From an uncultured Collinsella sp. (GTDB lineage Bacteria; Actinomycetota; Coriobacteriia; Coriobacteriales; Coriobacteriaceae): a stretch of DNA of 64,000 nt. The number at the start of each line of letters is the position of its first letter. Positions within the stretch are counted from its first letter, which is position 1. Under the pieces are notes generated by a model. The model was given only the letters and a program-made list of their open reading frames with translations. It searched no databases and had not been told where the DNA came from. A program made the translations under genes and the position numbers. This document shows positions 45,658-54,248 of the stretch, one piece after another. The stretch is from contig USIE01000001.1 in assembly GCA_900554645.1 (NCBI GenBank), positions 67,976 to 131,975 of the forward strand, written 5' to 3'.

Positions 45658-48381
45658 TTACTTCTTCTTTTTGCTTGGCATCGAGACTTTGATGCCTTGG
45701 GCGGACTTGGTCACACGAGAGCGCTTAGCTCCGGTACTCTTCTTTTTCTTGGGCTGGGCCTGGCCCACGCCCTCGAGTGCGCGGGCCTCGGCCTCGCGAG
45801 CGGTGCGATCTTCGCGGCGCTGCGCCATGTCGGCGGCGACGCGCTTGGCAAAACGCTCGGCCGTCGAACCCGTCGAGCTCACCTTGCCGCCACCGCGACC
45901 CAGGCGGACGTGCACACCGCGGCCAAAACCAGTTGCGGCATGACGACGACGCGGCTTGAGCGAATCCATCATCGTGGCGAGCTTAAAGAACACCGAGCAG
46001 GTAAAGACCACGATGACAGCCAAGATAACCATCTGGCCCATCGACAGGTTGGCAATAGACAGCAGCCCCGGGAATCCGATAACGCCCACCAGGATGCCGG
46101 CGACTACAAACACAAAGAGCACCACACGTAAGGGCGTGAGAGGCTGCGAGATGCGCCAGATCAGGCTGACGCTCGCCGCGCACGACGTAAGCAGACACAT
46201 CGTAGACAGCGTGAGCTGGCTAAAGCCAAACACGCGCGCCACAAAGATATCGAGCGCCGCAGCCAGAATGACCGCAATCGACGCCGGCAGTGCACGCTTG
46301 AGTACATTCGTCAAAAACGCACCCTTCACGCGAGCATTGTTGGGCTCCAGGCCCAACACAAAGCCCGGCGCGCCGATGCAAAAGAAGTTGATGAGTGTCA
46401 TCTGGATGGGCTCGAAGGGGTACGGCGGCAGCGCAATGCACAGCGCCGCCAGCCCCATCGAGAACAGCGTCTTGGTCAGGAACAGCGAGGCCGAACGCTG
46501 CAGGTTGTTGATGGAGCGACGGCCCTCGGCCACCACGGCGGGCATCGAGGCAAAGTCGTTGTCGACGAGTACGATCTCGGCCACATTACGCGCGGCATCG
46601 GAGCCGGCCGCCATGGCGACGGAGCAGTCGGCTTCCTTGAGCGCCAGCACATCGTTGACGCCGTCGCCCGTCATGGCCACGGTGTGCTCGCGGCGCTTGA
46701 GCGCCTGCACGAGCTCGCGCTTCTGCTGCGGGGTCACACGACCAAAGACATGGTAGCGGTCCACTGCGGCATCGAGCTTGGCAGGCGTATCGAGCGTCGT
46801 GGCGTCCACATAAGCGTCCGCCCCCGGCACGCCCACCACGCGCGCGATCGACGACACCGTACGCGGGTCGTCGCCACTGATCACGTTGAGGGTCACACCC
46901 TGCTCGTTAAAGTAGCCGATGGTCTCGGCCGCCGAGGTACGAATCTCGTCGCGGATGGTCACAAAGCCCACGGGCTCGGCCTCGCCCACCATATCGCCAT
47001 CGGGTGTAAAGCCGTCCACGCGCGCCACCACGAGCACGCGGCAGGTATCGGCAAGCTCGGCGACACGGTTCTCGACCTGCGAAAACACATGCTCCGAAAG
47101 CACAAACTGCGCGGCGCCCATCACATAGGAGCCCTGCGCAAACGAAGCGCCACTCCATTTTTTAGACGACGAGAACGGAATGACCGACAGCGGCTCAGAC
47201 ACCTCGACCGGGCGATCGGCGTAATAGTTGAGCAGCGCCTGGCAGGTCTCGTTGGCATCGGCCGAAGTCGCACGTGCCACGTTAGCCAGCGCAAAATCGA
47301 GCACTGTGGTATCGACGGGAACAGCCGCCTCGTCCGAGTCCACGCCAAAGCCAACACCCTCAACAGGCAGCGGGTAGGTGCCCTCGACCTCCATGCGGCC
47401 CGACGTGATGGTGCCCGTCTTGTCCAGGCACAGTACATCGACGCGAGCGAGCGTCTCGATGCAGTAGAGCTGCTGCGCCAGCACCTTGCGGCGGGCCAGG
47501 CGCACCGTGGCGATGGCGAGCATCGACGAGGTCAGCAGCACCAGGCCTTGCGGGATCATGCCCAGCAGGGCGCCCACCGTGGACAGCAGCGCCGACGAAG
47601 GCACATGACCAGCCAACAGCTCGGAGAAGCACCACGAAAGCGCGCTATCGCCCGGGGTTCCCGCTGCATCCCACAGCTCGCTCACGCTCGAGGCAAACAA
47701 CGCCAAACCGAGCGGGATCATGATGATGCTCGCAAAGCGCACGATGGCGTTCAGCGCGTTCATGATCTCGGAATTGACCTTTTTGACGTACTTGGCCTCG
47801 TTATTAATTTTGGCCACGTAGTTGTCGGCGCCGACATGGATCACGCGGGCGCGCAGCAGGCCCGAGTCGATAAAGCTGCCGCTCATGAGCTCGGAACCGG
47901 GCTGCTTCTTAATAAGGTCGCTCTCGCCCGTCAGCAGGCTCTCGTTCACGAGCGCCTCGCCGGAAACCACCACGGCGTCAGCGGGAATCTGGTCGCCGCG
48001 CCCCAGGCGGATGATGTCGTCGAGCACGATCTGGTCCAAGTCGAGCTCCACCTCGGCACCGTCGCGCACCGCGATGGCCTTCTTAGAGGTCAGCAGCGTG
48101 AGCTTATCGACCATCTTCTTGGACCGCATGGACTGGATGACGCCAATAGCGGTATTGAGGAACACCACAAACAGGAACGTTAGGTTCTTAAACGAACCGG
48201 TCAAAATGACCGGGAACGACAAGATCACGTTGATCAAATTGAACAGCGTGCAGAGGTTCTCGATGATGAGCTCTTTGACCGACTTGGTCTTGAGCTCCAT
48301 GTTGCGGTTGATCTTACCGGCGGCGATGCGCTCCTCGACCTCGGCGGTTGAGAGTCCGCGCTCGATATCCGTTGCTGCCAT
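45658..48381 (-). CDS. P-type cation-transporting ATPase, CtpE/CaxP-like, with basic C-terminal tail
   Basis: 907 aa P-type pump. TGES at 151-154, the phosphorylated Asp in LCLDKTGTITSG (D320), and AMTGDGVNDVLALKEAD are intact. The M4 motif GMIPQGLVLLTSSML matches the actinobacterial CtpE / pneumococcal CaxP group, so calcium or another cation export is the best guess. No N-terminal metal-binding domain. Unusual: after the last TM comes a basic tail of about 110 residues (KPRRRHAATGFGRG..., ending SMPSKKKK) with Lys runs, which could bind RNA or acidic lipids. ATG 48381 has GGGA six bases upstream. Confidence 0.88.
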   Translation of the reverse strand: MAATDIERGLSTAEVEERIAAGKINRNMELKTKSVKELIIENLCTLFNLINVILSFPVILTGSFKNLTFLFVVFLNTAIGVIQSMRSKKMVDKLTLLTSKKAIAVRDGAEVELDLDQIVLDDIIRLGRGDQIPADAVVVSGEALVNESLLTGESDLIKKQPGSELMSGSFIDSGLLRARVIHVGADNYVAKINNEAKYVKKVNSEIMNALNAIVRFASIIMIPLGLALFASSVSELWDAAGTPGDSALSWCFSELLAGHVPSSALLSTVGALLGMIPQGLVLLTSSMLAIATVRLARRKVLAQQLYCIETLARVDVLCLDKTGTITSGRMEVEGTYPLPVEGVGFGVDSDEAAVPVDTTVLDFALANVARATSADANETCQALLNYYADRPVEVSEPLSVIPFSSSKKWSGASFAQGSYVMGAAQFVLSEHVFSQVENRVAELADTCRVLVVARVDGFTPDGDMVGEAEPVGFVTIRDEIRTSAAETIGYFNEQGVTLNVISGDDPRTVSSIARVVGVPGADAYVDATTLDTPAKLDAAVDRYHVFGRVTPQQKRELVQALKRREHTVAMTGDGVNDVLALKEADCSVAMAAGSDAARNVAEIVLVDNDFASMPAVVAEGRRSINNLQRSASLFLTKTLFSMGLAALCIALPPYPFEPIQMTLINFFCIGAPGFVLGLEPNNARVKGAFLTNVLKRALPASIAVILAAALDIFVARVFGFSQLTLSTMCLLTSCAASVSLIWRISQPLTPLRVVLFVFVVAGILVGVIGFPGLLSIANLSMGQMVILAVIVVFTCSVFFKLATMMDSLKPRRRHAATGFGRGVHVRLGRGGGKVSSTGSTAERFAKRVAADMAQRREDRTAREAEARALEGVGQAQPKKKKSTGAKRSRVTKSAQGIKVSMPSKKKK

Positions 48382-48412
48382 ACCACGTCCCATCACGTCG
48401 CGTCGGTATAAG

Positions 48413-48446
48413 AAAAACCGTCCGGACCATGCGAGGTTCGGACGGT
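48413..48446 (-). terminator. Terminator after tRNA-Arg(CCG)
   Basis: Stem ACCGTCCGGACC / GGTTCGGACGGT (48417-48446) with one G-U pair is followed by TTTTT on the minus strand, 12 bases past the tRNA 3' end and 32 bases before the ATPase start. Confidence 0.88.
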
Positions 48447-48457
48447 CTTACGTTCGA

Positions 48458-48534
48458 TGGTGCCCCATGTTGGATTCGAACCAACGGCCTTCTGCTCCGG
48501 AGGCAGACGCTCTAATCCCCTGAGCTAATAGGGC
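48458..48534 (-). tRNA. tRNA-Arg (anticodon CCG)
   Basis: 77 nt with encoded CCA. Acceptor GCCCTAT pairs with ATGGGGC (one G-U), D arm GCTC/GAGC, anticodon stem TCTGC/GCAGA with loop CTCCGGA (anticodon CCG, codon CGG), variable AGGCC, T arm GTTGG/CCAAC with TTCGAAT, discriminator A. A good promoter lies 11 bases upstream and a terminator follows. Confidence 0.95.
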
Positions 48535-48545
48535 CAACGTTTGGC

Positions 48546-48575
48546 ATTATACCCAAGTGCACCACGGGCTATCAA
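48546..48575 (-). promoter_or_regulatory. Promoter of tRNA-Arg(CCG)
   Basis: Minus strand TTGATA (48570-48575), 18-base spacer, perfect TATAAT (48546-48551). One mismatch to the housekeeping consensus over both hexamers. Confidence 0.8.
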
Positions 48576-48627
48576 AATAAAAGAAAAAGCTTTGCAATTC
48601 CGAGGAAGACGCGGCGCAACGGCCCAC

Positions 48628-48660
48628 TTTAGAAGGCAAAAGCGAGTCAGATAGTATAAA
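48628..48660 (+). promoter_or_regulatory. Putative promoter of the aro operon
   Basis: TTTAGA (48628-48633), 18-base spacer, TAGTAT (48652-48657); TATAAA at 48655-48660 is an overlapping -10 alternative. The predicted start would be at or within a few bases of the leader ATG at 48666. Confidence 0.5.
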
Positions 48661-48665
48661 CTCTC

Positions 48666-48728
48666 ATGCACCATATATACACGGCTCGCGATGCGGGCCG
48701 TTTTTGCAAAAGTTATCCATCGAGGTGA
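48666..48728 (+). CDS. Putative 20-residue leader peptide upstream of aroF
   Basis: A short frame MHHIYTARDAGRFCKSYPSR ends at TGA 48728, ten bases before the aroF ATG. It has no ribosome-binding site and begins six to nine bases after a -10-like box, so it could be a leaderless start. Codon 5 (Tyr) abuts an intrinsic-terminator-like hairpin and codon 13 (Phe) follows its 3' arm; Tyr17 is next. This suggests control of aroF by translation of aromatic codons. It is inferred only; two Tyr and one Phe are few compared with classical leaders. Confidence 0.4.
   Translation: MHHIYTARDAGRFCKSYPSR
48681..48705 (+). terminator. Intrinsic terminator-like hairpin in the aroF leader (candidate attenuator)
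   Basis: ACGGCTCGC (48681-48689) pairs with GCGGGCCGT (48693-48701) through nine pairs including one G-U, with a 3-base loop, followed by TTTTT. It stands between the putative promoter and aroF on the coding strand, so it should reduce aroF transcription unless prevented. Confidence 0.6.
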
Positions 48729-48738
48729 GAGGCACACC

Positions 48739-49761
48739 ATGATTGCAATTTTAAAGCAGAGCGCCAGCGACGAGGCCGTCGGCCATATCGTCAGCTGGAT
48801 TGAGAAAAAAGGCCTGAAGACCGACGTCTCGCGCGGCGAGAACGAGACGATCATCGGCCTGGTGGGCGATACGACCAAGATCGACCCGTTCCTGCTCGAG
48901 TCCATGGATGTCGTCGAGCGCGTGCAGCGCGTCTCGGAGCCGTTCAAGCGCGCCAACCGCAAGTTCCACCCCGAGGACTCCGTCATCGACTGCGGCCACG
49001 GCGTCAAGATCGGCGGCGACCAGTTCCAAGTCATCGCCGGCCCCTGCTCCGTCGAGGGCGAGAACCTCATTCGCATCGCACGCCGCGTAAAGGCCGCCGG
49101 TGCCACGATGCTGCGCGGCGGTGCCTACAAGCCCCGCACCTCCCCCTACGCCTACCAGGGCATGGGCCCCGCCGGCCTCGACCTGCTGTGCGAGGCGTCT
49201 GCCGAGCTCGACATGCCGATCGTCACCGAGATCATGGACCCGCGCGACGTGCAGGTCTTCCTTGACAAGAAGATTGACGTCATGCAGATCGGCGCCCGCA
49301 ACGCCCAGAACTTCCCCCTGCTCAAGGAGGTCGGCAAGACCCAGACCCCGATTCTGCTCAAGCGCGGCATGTCCGGCACGATCGACGAGCTGCTTATGGC
49401 AGCCGAGTACATCATGAGCGAGGGCAACGACAGCGTCATCCTGTGCGAGCGCGGTATCCGCACCTTCGAGACCCGCACCCGCAACACCTTCGACCTTAAC
49501 GCCGTGCCGGTGCTGCACCACCTGTCGCACCTGCCCGTCGTCGCCGACCCCAGCCACGCCACCGGCTACACCCGCTACGTCGAGCCCATGGCGCTCGCCG
49601 CGACCGCCTGCGGTGCCAACGGCCTGGAGATCGAGGTCCACGACGAGCCGAGCCGCGCCTGGTCCGACGGCGCCCAGGCCCTCACCCCCGATCAGTTCGA
49701 CGACACCATGCGCCGCATCCGAGCCATCCGCGAGGTTGTCTGCCAAGAGACCATGGAGTAG
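48739..49761 (+). CDS. aroF: 3-deoxy-7-phosphoheptulonate synthase (type I beta, with ferredoxin-like regulatory domain)
   Basis: First enzyme of the shikimate pathway, joining PEP and erythrose 4-phosphate. 340 aa: an N-terminal ferredoxin-like domain of about 70 residues that in relatives mediates Phe/Tyr feedback, then the barrel with VIAGPCSVEGENLI, RGGAYKPRTSPYAYQGMG, QIGARNAQNF, LLKRGM and VVADPSHATGYTRY. ATG 48739 has GAGAGG six bases upstream. The preceding leader carries a candidate attenuator. First gene of the operon. Confidence 0.96.
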   Translation: MIAILKQSASDEAVGHIVSWIEKKGLKTDVSRGENETIIGLVGDTTKIDPFLLESMDVVERVQRVSEPFKRANRKFHPEDSVIDCGHGVKIGGDQFQVIAGPCSVEGENLIRIARRVKAAGATMLRGGAYKPRTSPYAYQGMGPAGLDLLCEASAELDMPIVTEIMDPRDVQVFLDKKIDVMQIGARNAQNFPLLKEVGKTQTPILLKRGMSGTIDELLMAAEYIMSEGNDSVILCERGIRTFETRTRNTFDLNAVPVLHHLSHLPVVADPSHATGYTRYVEPMALAATACGANGLEIEVHDEPSRAWSDGAQALTPDQFDDTMRRIRAIREVVCQETME

Positions 49762-49764
49762 CCC

Positions 49765-50679
49765 ATGGGTACGGTGAGAAACGCGCGCGTTAACCAGGGC
49801 GGCCCCAAGTGCGCCGGCATCGTCGGCCTTGGCCTCATCGGCGGTAGCTTTGCCCGCGGCTATGCACAGGCGGGCGTCCGCGTGCTGGCCTGGGACCCCG
49901 ATGACGATGTCATGACGGCCGCCAGCATGGGCACTGTCGCCGGAGAGCTCAACGACAAGACACTCGGCGAATGCGACATCATCGTCCTGGCTTGCTACCC
50001 CGAGGCATGCATCGAGTGGCTCGAGACGCACGCCAAGGCGCTCGCCGACGCCACCGACACCGACGCCATCATGGGCCCCGTGGTGATCGACACGGTGGGC
50101 GTCAAGGGCATCGTGTGCGAACGTGCCTTTGAGCTTGCCCGCGAGCACGGCTTTTACTTTGTGGGCGCGCACCCCATGGCGGGCACCCAGTTCTCGGGCT
50201 ACGCTAACTCTCGTGCCGACCTGTTCCAGGGCGCCCCGCTGGTGCTCGTACCGCCCGCGGTAGACGATGCGCTCAAGCTGGAGCTTTTGGGCCAGGTGCG
50301 CGAGATGGTGCGCCCCTTGGGCTTTGGCAAGTTCAGCGTGACCAGCGCCGCCGAGCACGACCGCGTCATCGCCTTCACGAGCCAGCTTGCGCACGTGGTA
50401 TCCAACGCCTACGTCAAAAGCCCCACCGCCCAGGTCCACCACGGCTTTTCGGCCGGTAGCTACCGCGATCTCACCCGCGTGGCGCACCTCAACCCGCAAA
50501 TGTGGTCCGAGCTCATGATCGACGACGCCGACGCGCTCGCCTTCGAGATCGACCATCTGATCGAGTCGCTTGGCGCCTACAGCCGTGCGCTCAAGAACCG
50601 CGACCAGCGCTATCTGGAGAATCTCCTTGCCGAGGGCGACCGCATTAAGCGCGCACTCGACGACGAGGCCTCCCACTAG
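49765..50679 (+). CDS. tyrA: Prephenate dehydrogenase
   Basis: NAD(P)-dependent oxidative decarboxylation of prephenate to 4-hydroxyphenylpyruvate for Tyr. 304 aa. GIVGLGLIGGSFARGYAQAG is the dinucleotide-binding motif; the catalytic His is in YFVGAHPMAGTQFSGY and the helical dimer domain has FTSQLAHVVSNAYV and GSYRDLTRVAHLNPQMWSEL. No ACT domain, so feedback probably acts elsewhere. Three bases after aroF. An arogenate preference cannot be excluded. Confidence 0.93.
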   Translation: MGTVRNARVNQGGPKCAGIVGLGLIGGSFARGYAQAGVRVLAWDPDDDVMTAASMGTVAGELNDKTLGECDIIVLACYPEACIEWLETHAKALADATDTDAIMGPVVIDTVGVKGIVCERAFELAREHGFYFVGAHPMAGTQFSGYANSRADLFQGAPLVLVPPAVDDALKLELLGQVREMVRPLGFGKFSVTSAAEHDRVIAFTSQLAHVVSNAYVKSPTAQVHHGFSAGSYRDLTRVAHLNPQMWSELMIDDADALAFEIDHLIESLGAYSRALKNRDQRYLENLLAEGDRIKRALDDEASH

Positions 50680-50715
50680 ACCACCTATCACGCCAGGTCG
50701 AAAGGACCGAAGCTT

Positions 50716-51822
50716 ATGGCGATTACCATCGATATCGACACCGCACGCCCCCACCAGGTGCATGTTGGCACGTTTTTGCTGGAGCAGGCGGGACCGCTCG
50801 TGCGCGCCACTGCCGGCGGCACCAAGGCCGTCATCGTGACGGACACCAACGTAGGCCCGCTCTACCAGATGCCCGTTAAGCAGAGCCTGGAGGCATCAGG
50901 CTACGAGGTGAGCATCTGCACCTTCGAGGCCGGCGAGGCCCATAAGCGCGCCGAAACCTATGTTGCCATTTTGGAGTTTGTGGCCGAGCACGAGCTTTCG
51001 CGCTCCGACGTGATCGTGGCACTCGGGGGCGGCGTCGTGGGCGATGTGGCGGGCTTTGTGGCCGCGACCTACATGCGCGGCTGCAAGTTTGTGCAGATCC
51101 CGACGAGCCTGCTCGCCATGGTGGATTCGTCGGTGGGCGGCAAGACCGCCATCGACCTGGCTGCCGGCAAGAACTTGGCCGGCGCCTTTTGGCAGCCGAG
51201 CGTGGTTATCGCCGACGTGGGGTGCCTGGCCACCCTCACGCCCGAGCAGTTCGCCGACGGCTGCGGCGAGGTCGTCAAGCACGCCGTGATCGCCGACCCG
51301 GAGCTTTTCTCCGAGCTGGAGAAGACCCCGCTCACGCTGGAGCTGCTCAACCGCGATGTGGCCCGCGTAGCACTCATCATCGCCCGCAACATCGACATCA
51401 AGCGCGCCGTGGTCGTCGCCGACGAGCACGAAACCAACCAGCGCAAGCTGCTCAACTTTGGACACAGCGCCGGACACGCCGTCGAGGCCTGCGAGCACTT
51501 TGAGCTCGGACACGGCAACTGCGTGTCGATCGGCATGGGCATCATCACGCGCGCCGCGGCCCTGCACGGCGTTTGCGATGCTGCACTGCCCGGCCGTATT
51601 GAGGAGCTCTGCGCCCGCCACGGCCTCAAGACCCGCTGCGACCTCAATGCCGATGCCGTCTTTGCCGAGGCGCTCCACGACAAGAAGCGCGCGGGCGACA
51701 CCATCGACCTGGTGATTCCGCACGGCATTGGCCGCTGCAGCATCGACCGCACGCCGCTTTCCACTTTCCACGAACTCATTGCCGAGGGCCTCGGCCAGAA
51801 GGGAGACGCATCCGCATGCTAG
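50716..51822 (+). CDS. aroB: 3-dehydroquinate synthase
   Basis: NAD- and metal-dependent cyclisation of DAHP to 3-dehydroquinate. 368 aa. NAD-binding VIVALGGGVVGDVAGFVAAT, IPTSLLAMVDSSVGGKTAID, and metal ligands in DGCGEVVKHAVI, LLNFGHSAGHAVEA and GHGNCVSIGMG. 36 bases after tyrA with a GAAAGGA site. Its end overlaps aroA by seven bases. Confidence 0.97.
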   Translation: MAITIDIDTARPHQVHVGTFLLEQAGPLVRATAGGTKAVIVTDTNVGPLYQMPVKQSLEASGYEVSICTFEAGEAHKRAETYVAILEFVAEHELSRSDVIVALGGGVVGDVAGFVAATYMRGCKFVQIPTSLLAMVDSSVGGKTAIDLAAGKNLAGAFWQPSVVIADVGCLATLTPEQFADGCGEVVKHAVIADPELFSELEKTPLTLELLNRDVARVALIIARNIDIKRAVVVADEHETNQRKLLNFGHSAGHAVEACEHFELGHGNCVSIGMGIITRAAALHGVCDAALPGRIEELCARHGLKTRCDLNADAVFAEALHDKKRAGDTIDLVIPHGIGRCSIDRTPLSTFHELIAEGLGQKGDASAC

Positions 51823-53135
51823 CCCGCATCACCCCGTCCCCGCTTAAGGGCACCGTTCCCGCCATCGCGTCCAAGTCGATGGCGCACCGTCTCATCATCT
51901 GCGCTGCCCTTGCCAACGGAGAGACGCATGTGACCTGCAACACCACCTGCGCCGATATTGAGGCCACGGTCCGCTGCCTCACGGCGCTCGGCGCCCGCAT
52001 CGAGACCGTCGAGGACGGCTTCCAGGTCCACCCCACCATGAAGAGCATTGAGTTCGGCCTGCTCAAGGCCCTTGCCGGCGGCACGCTCGACTGCGGCGAG
52101 AGCGGCTCCACGCTCCGCTTTATGCTGCCCGTCGCCTGCGCGCTGGGGGCAGAGGCAACCTTTGTGGGACAGGGCCGCCTAGGCGCACGCCCGCTGTCCC
52201 CGCTCTCGGACGAGATCATTGCCGCCGGCTGCGACCTACAGGGTCTGGGCGGTTTTCCGCTCAAGACAAGCGGACGCATGCGCCCGGGCACCTTTGTGCT
52301 GCCGGGCAACGTAAGCTCGCAGTATATCTCCGGCCTGCTGCTGGCAGCCCCGTTGCTCGCCCAGCCCTCCTGTGTGCAGGTGACTGGCCTCATTGAGAGC
52401 CGCCCCTACATCAACCTAACGATCCAGGCCATGAAGGCCTTTGGCGTTGAGGTCAACGTCGAGCGCATTCCGGCCAAGGACGGCCAGCCCGAGGTCACGA
52501 ACTTCCGCGTGAGCAGCGGCTCGTACCGCACGCCCGGCAGCGTGGCCGTCGAGGGCGACTGGTCCAACGCTGCCTTTTGGCTGTGTGCCGGCGCTATCGG
52601 CACCGACCCCATCACCGTCGAGGGCGTGTCCCTGAGCTCCGCACAGGGCGACCGCAACGTGCTTGCCGCGCTTTCGCGCTTTGGCGCCCGCATCGTGCGC
52701 TCCACCAACGCCGCCACCGTGCAGTCCGACAAGCTCGCCGGCTTTGAGATGAGCGCCCACGACATTCCCGACCTGGTGCCCGTTATCTCGGCCGTGGCCT
52801 CGCTGGCACAGGGCCGCACCTTTATCCGCGATTGCGCCCGCCTGCGTATCAAGGAATCCGACCGCCTGGCCACCACCACCCGCGAGCTCACCGCGCTGGG
52901 CGCGCAGGTGCGTATTGCCGGCGACGACCTCATCATCAAGGGCGTCGATGCCTTTACCGGCGGCGAGGTCGATTCGCACAACGACCACCGCATCGCCATG
53001 ATGGCCGCCATCGCCGCGAGCCGTGCCACCGGCGAGGTCGTGATCCACGGCGCCGAGGCCGTCAACAAGTCCTATCCCGATTTTTTCGACCACTACCGCC
53101 TGCTGGGCGGCAAGGTCACACTCGAGGAGGAATAG
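51816..53135 (+). CDS. aroA: 3-phosphoshikimate 1-carboxyvinyltransferase (EPSP synthase)
   Basis: Adds enolpyruvyl from PEP to shikimate 3-phosphate. 439 aa. KSMAHRLIICAALA (substrate Lys/Ser/Arg), LDCGESGSTLRFMLPVACAL (PEP loop; the GESGSTLR form resembles class II EPSP synthases), RLRIKESDRLATT and HNDHRIAMMAAIAA are visible. The start ATG lies within the aroB end, with GGGAGA nine bases upstream, so translation is coupled. The motif form suggests possible reduced glyphosate sensitivity, untested. Confidence 0.97.
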   Translation: MLARITPSPLKGTVPAIASKSMAHRLIICAALANGETHVTCNTTCADIEATVRCLTALGARIETVEDGFQVHPTMKSIEFGLLKALAGGTLDCGESGSTLRFMLPVACALGAEATFVGQGRLGARPLSPLSDEIIAAGCDLQGLGGFPLKTSGRMRPGTFVLPGNVSSQYISGLLLAAPLLAQPSCVQVTGLIESRPYINLTIQAMKAFGVEVNVERIPAKDGQPEVTNFRVSSGSYRTPGSVAVEGDWSNAAFWLCAGAIGTDPITVEGVSLSSAQGDRNVLAALSRFGARIVRSTNAATVQSDKLAGFEMSAHDIPDLVPVISAVASLAQGRTFIRDCARLRIKESDRLATTTRELTALGAQVRIAGDDLIIKGVDAFTGGEVDSHNDHRIAMMAAIAASRATGEVVIHGAEAVNKSYPDFFDHYRLLGGKVTLEEE

Positions 53136-53136
53136 C

Positions 53137-54234
53137 ATGTCCTCGACCTTTGGCAACGTCTTGCACTTAAGCATCTTCGGCCAATCGCACTCCCCCGCTA
53201 TCGGCTGCTCGCTCGATGGCATCCCGGCGGGCATCGCCGTGGACCAGGAGAAGCTGCAGGCCTTCCTCGACCGTCGCGCCCCCGGCCGCGACGAGACCGC
53301 AACCAAACGCCGCGAGGCCGACGCCGCGCATATCATCGCCGGTGTGATCGATGGACATACCACCGGCGCGCCCATCGCCGCGATTATCGAGAACACCAAC
53401 ACGCGCTCCAATGATTACACCGAGCTGCGCCGCAAGCCCCGTCCCGGACATGCGGACTTCCCTGCGCGCGTGAAGTATCACAACATGCACGATGTCGCTG
53501 GTGGCGGGCATTTTTCCGGCCGCCTAACGGCCCCCTTATGCATCGCCGGCGGCATTGCGCTGCAGGCACTTGAGGCCCGCGGCATTCAGGTCATGGCGCA
53601 CGTCGCGCAGATCGGCGGCATCTCCGACCTGCCGATGGACGATATGGTCTATCGCGAGGCCGACCGCAAGGCAATCCTTACGAACGATCTGCCGTGCATT
53701 GACGCCGCCGCAGCCGGCCGCATGCGCGAGGAGATTCTTGCCGCGCGCGACGAGCTCGACAGCATCGGCGGCATCGTGGAGTGCGGCATTTACGGGCTTC
53801 CCGCGGGCATCGGCGACCCCATGTTCGACGGCATCGAGAACCGCATCGCGCAAATCGCCTTTGGCATTCCCGCCGTAAAGGGCGTGGAGTTTGGCATGGG
53901 CTTTGCCGTGGCCGCCATGCGCGGCAGCGAGAACAACGATCCGTATCGCATCGATGCCGAGACCGGCGAGATCGAGGTCGAGTCCAATAACGCCGGCGGC
54001 ATCCTGGGCGGCATCTCCACCGGCGCGCCCGTCATGTGGCGCATGGCCGTAAAGCCGACGCCCTCCATTGGCCGCGAGCAGCAGACCGTAGACATGGACG
54101 CCATGGAAAATGTCGAACTCTCGGTCCACGGTCGCCACGATCCCTGCATCGTCCCGCGCGCCGTCCCTGTAGCCGAAGCAGCCGCCGCCCTCGCGATTTG
54201 GGACGCCCTCCTAGAGGACGCCGCCCAGCTTTAG
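53137..54234 (+). CDS. aroC: Chorismate synthase
   Basis: FMN-dependent elimination giving chorismate, the branch point for Phe, Tyr, Trp and folate. 365 aa. Signature 1 reads FGQSHSPAIGCSLDGIP, where GESHG is usual: the catalytic His is kept but Glu and Gly are Gln and Ser. Other motifs are normal: RKPRPGHADF, GGGHFSGRLTAP, NNAGGILGGISTGAPVMWRM and GRHDPCIVPRAVPV. Its ATG is one base after the aroA stop with GAGGAG upstream. A pair of inverted repeat elements follows it. Confidence 0.95.
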   Translation: MSSTFGNVLHLSIFGQSHSPAIGCSLDGIPAGIAVDQEKLQAFLDRRAPGRDETATKRREADAAHIIAGVIDGHTTGAPIAAIIENTNTRSNDYTELRRKPRPGHADFPARVKYHNMHDVAGGGHFSGRLTAPLCIAGGIALQALEARGIQVMAHVAQIGGISDLPMDDMVYREADRKAILTNDLPCIDAAAAGRMREEILAARDELDSIGGIVECGIYGLPAGIGDPMFDGIENRIAQIAFGIPAVKGVEFGMGFAVAAMRGSENNDPYRIDAETGEIEVESNNAGGILGGISTGAPVMWRMAVKPTPSIGREQQTVDMDAMENVELSVHGRHDPCIVPRAVPVAEAAAALAIWDALLEDAAQL

Positions 54235-54248
54235 TCCACCCACCCCAA

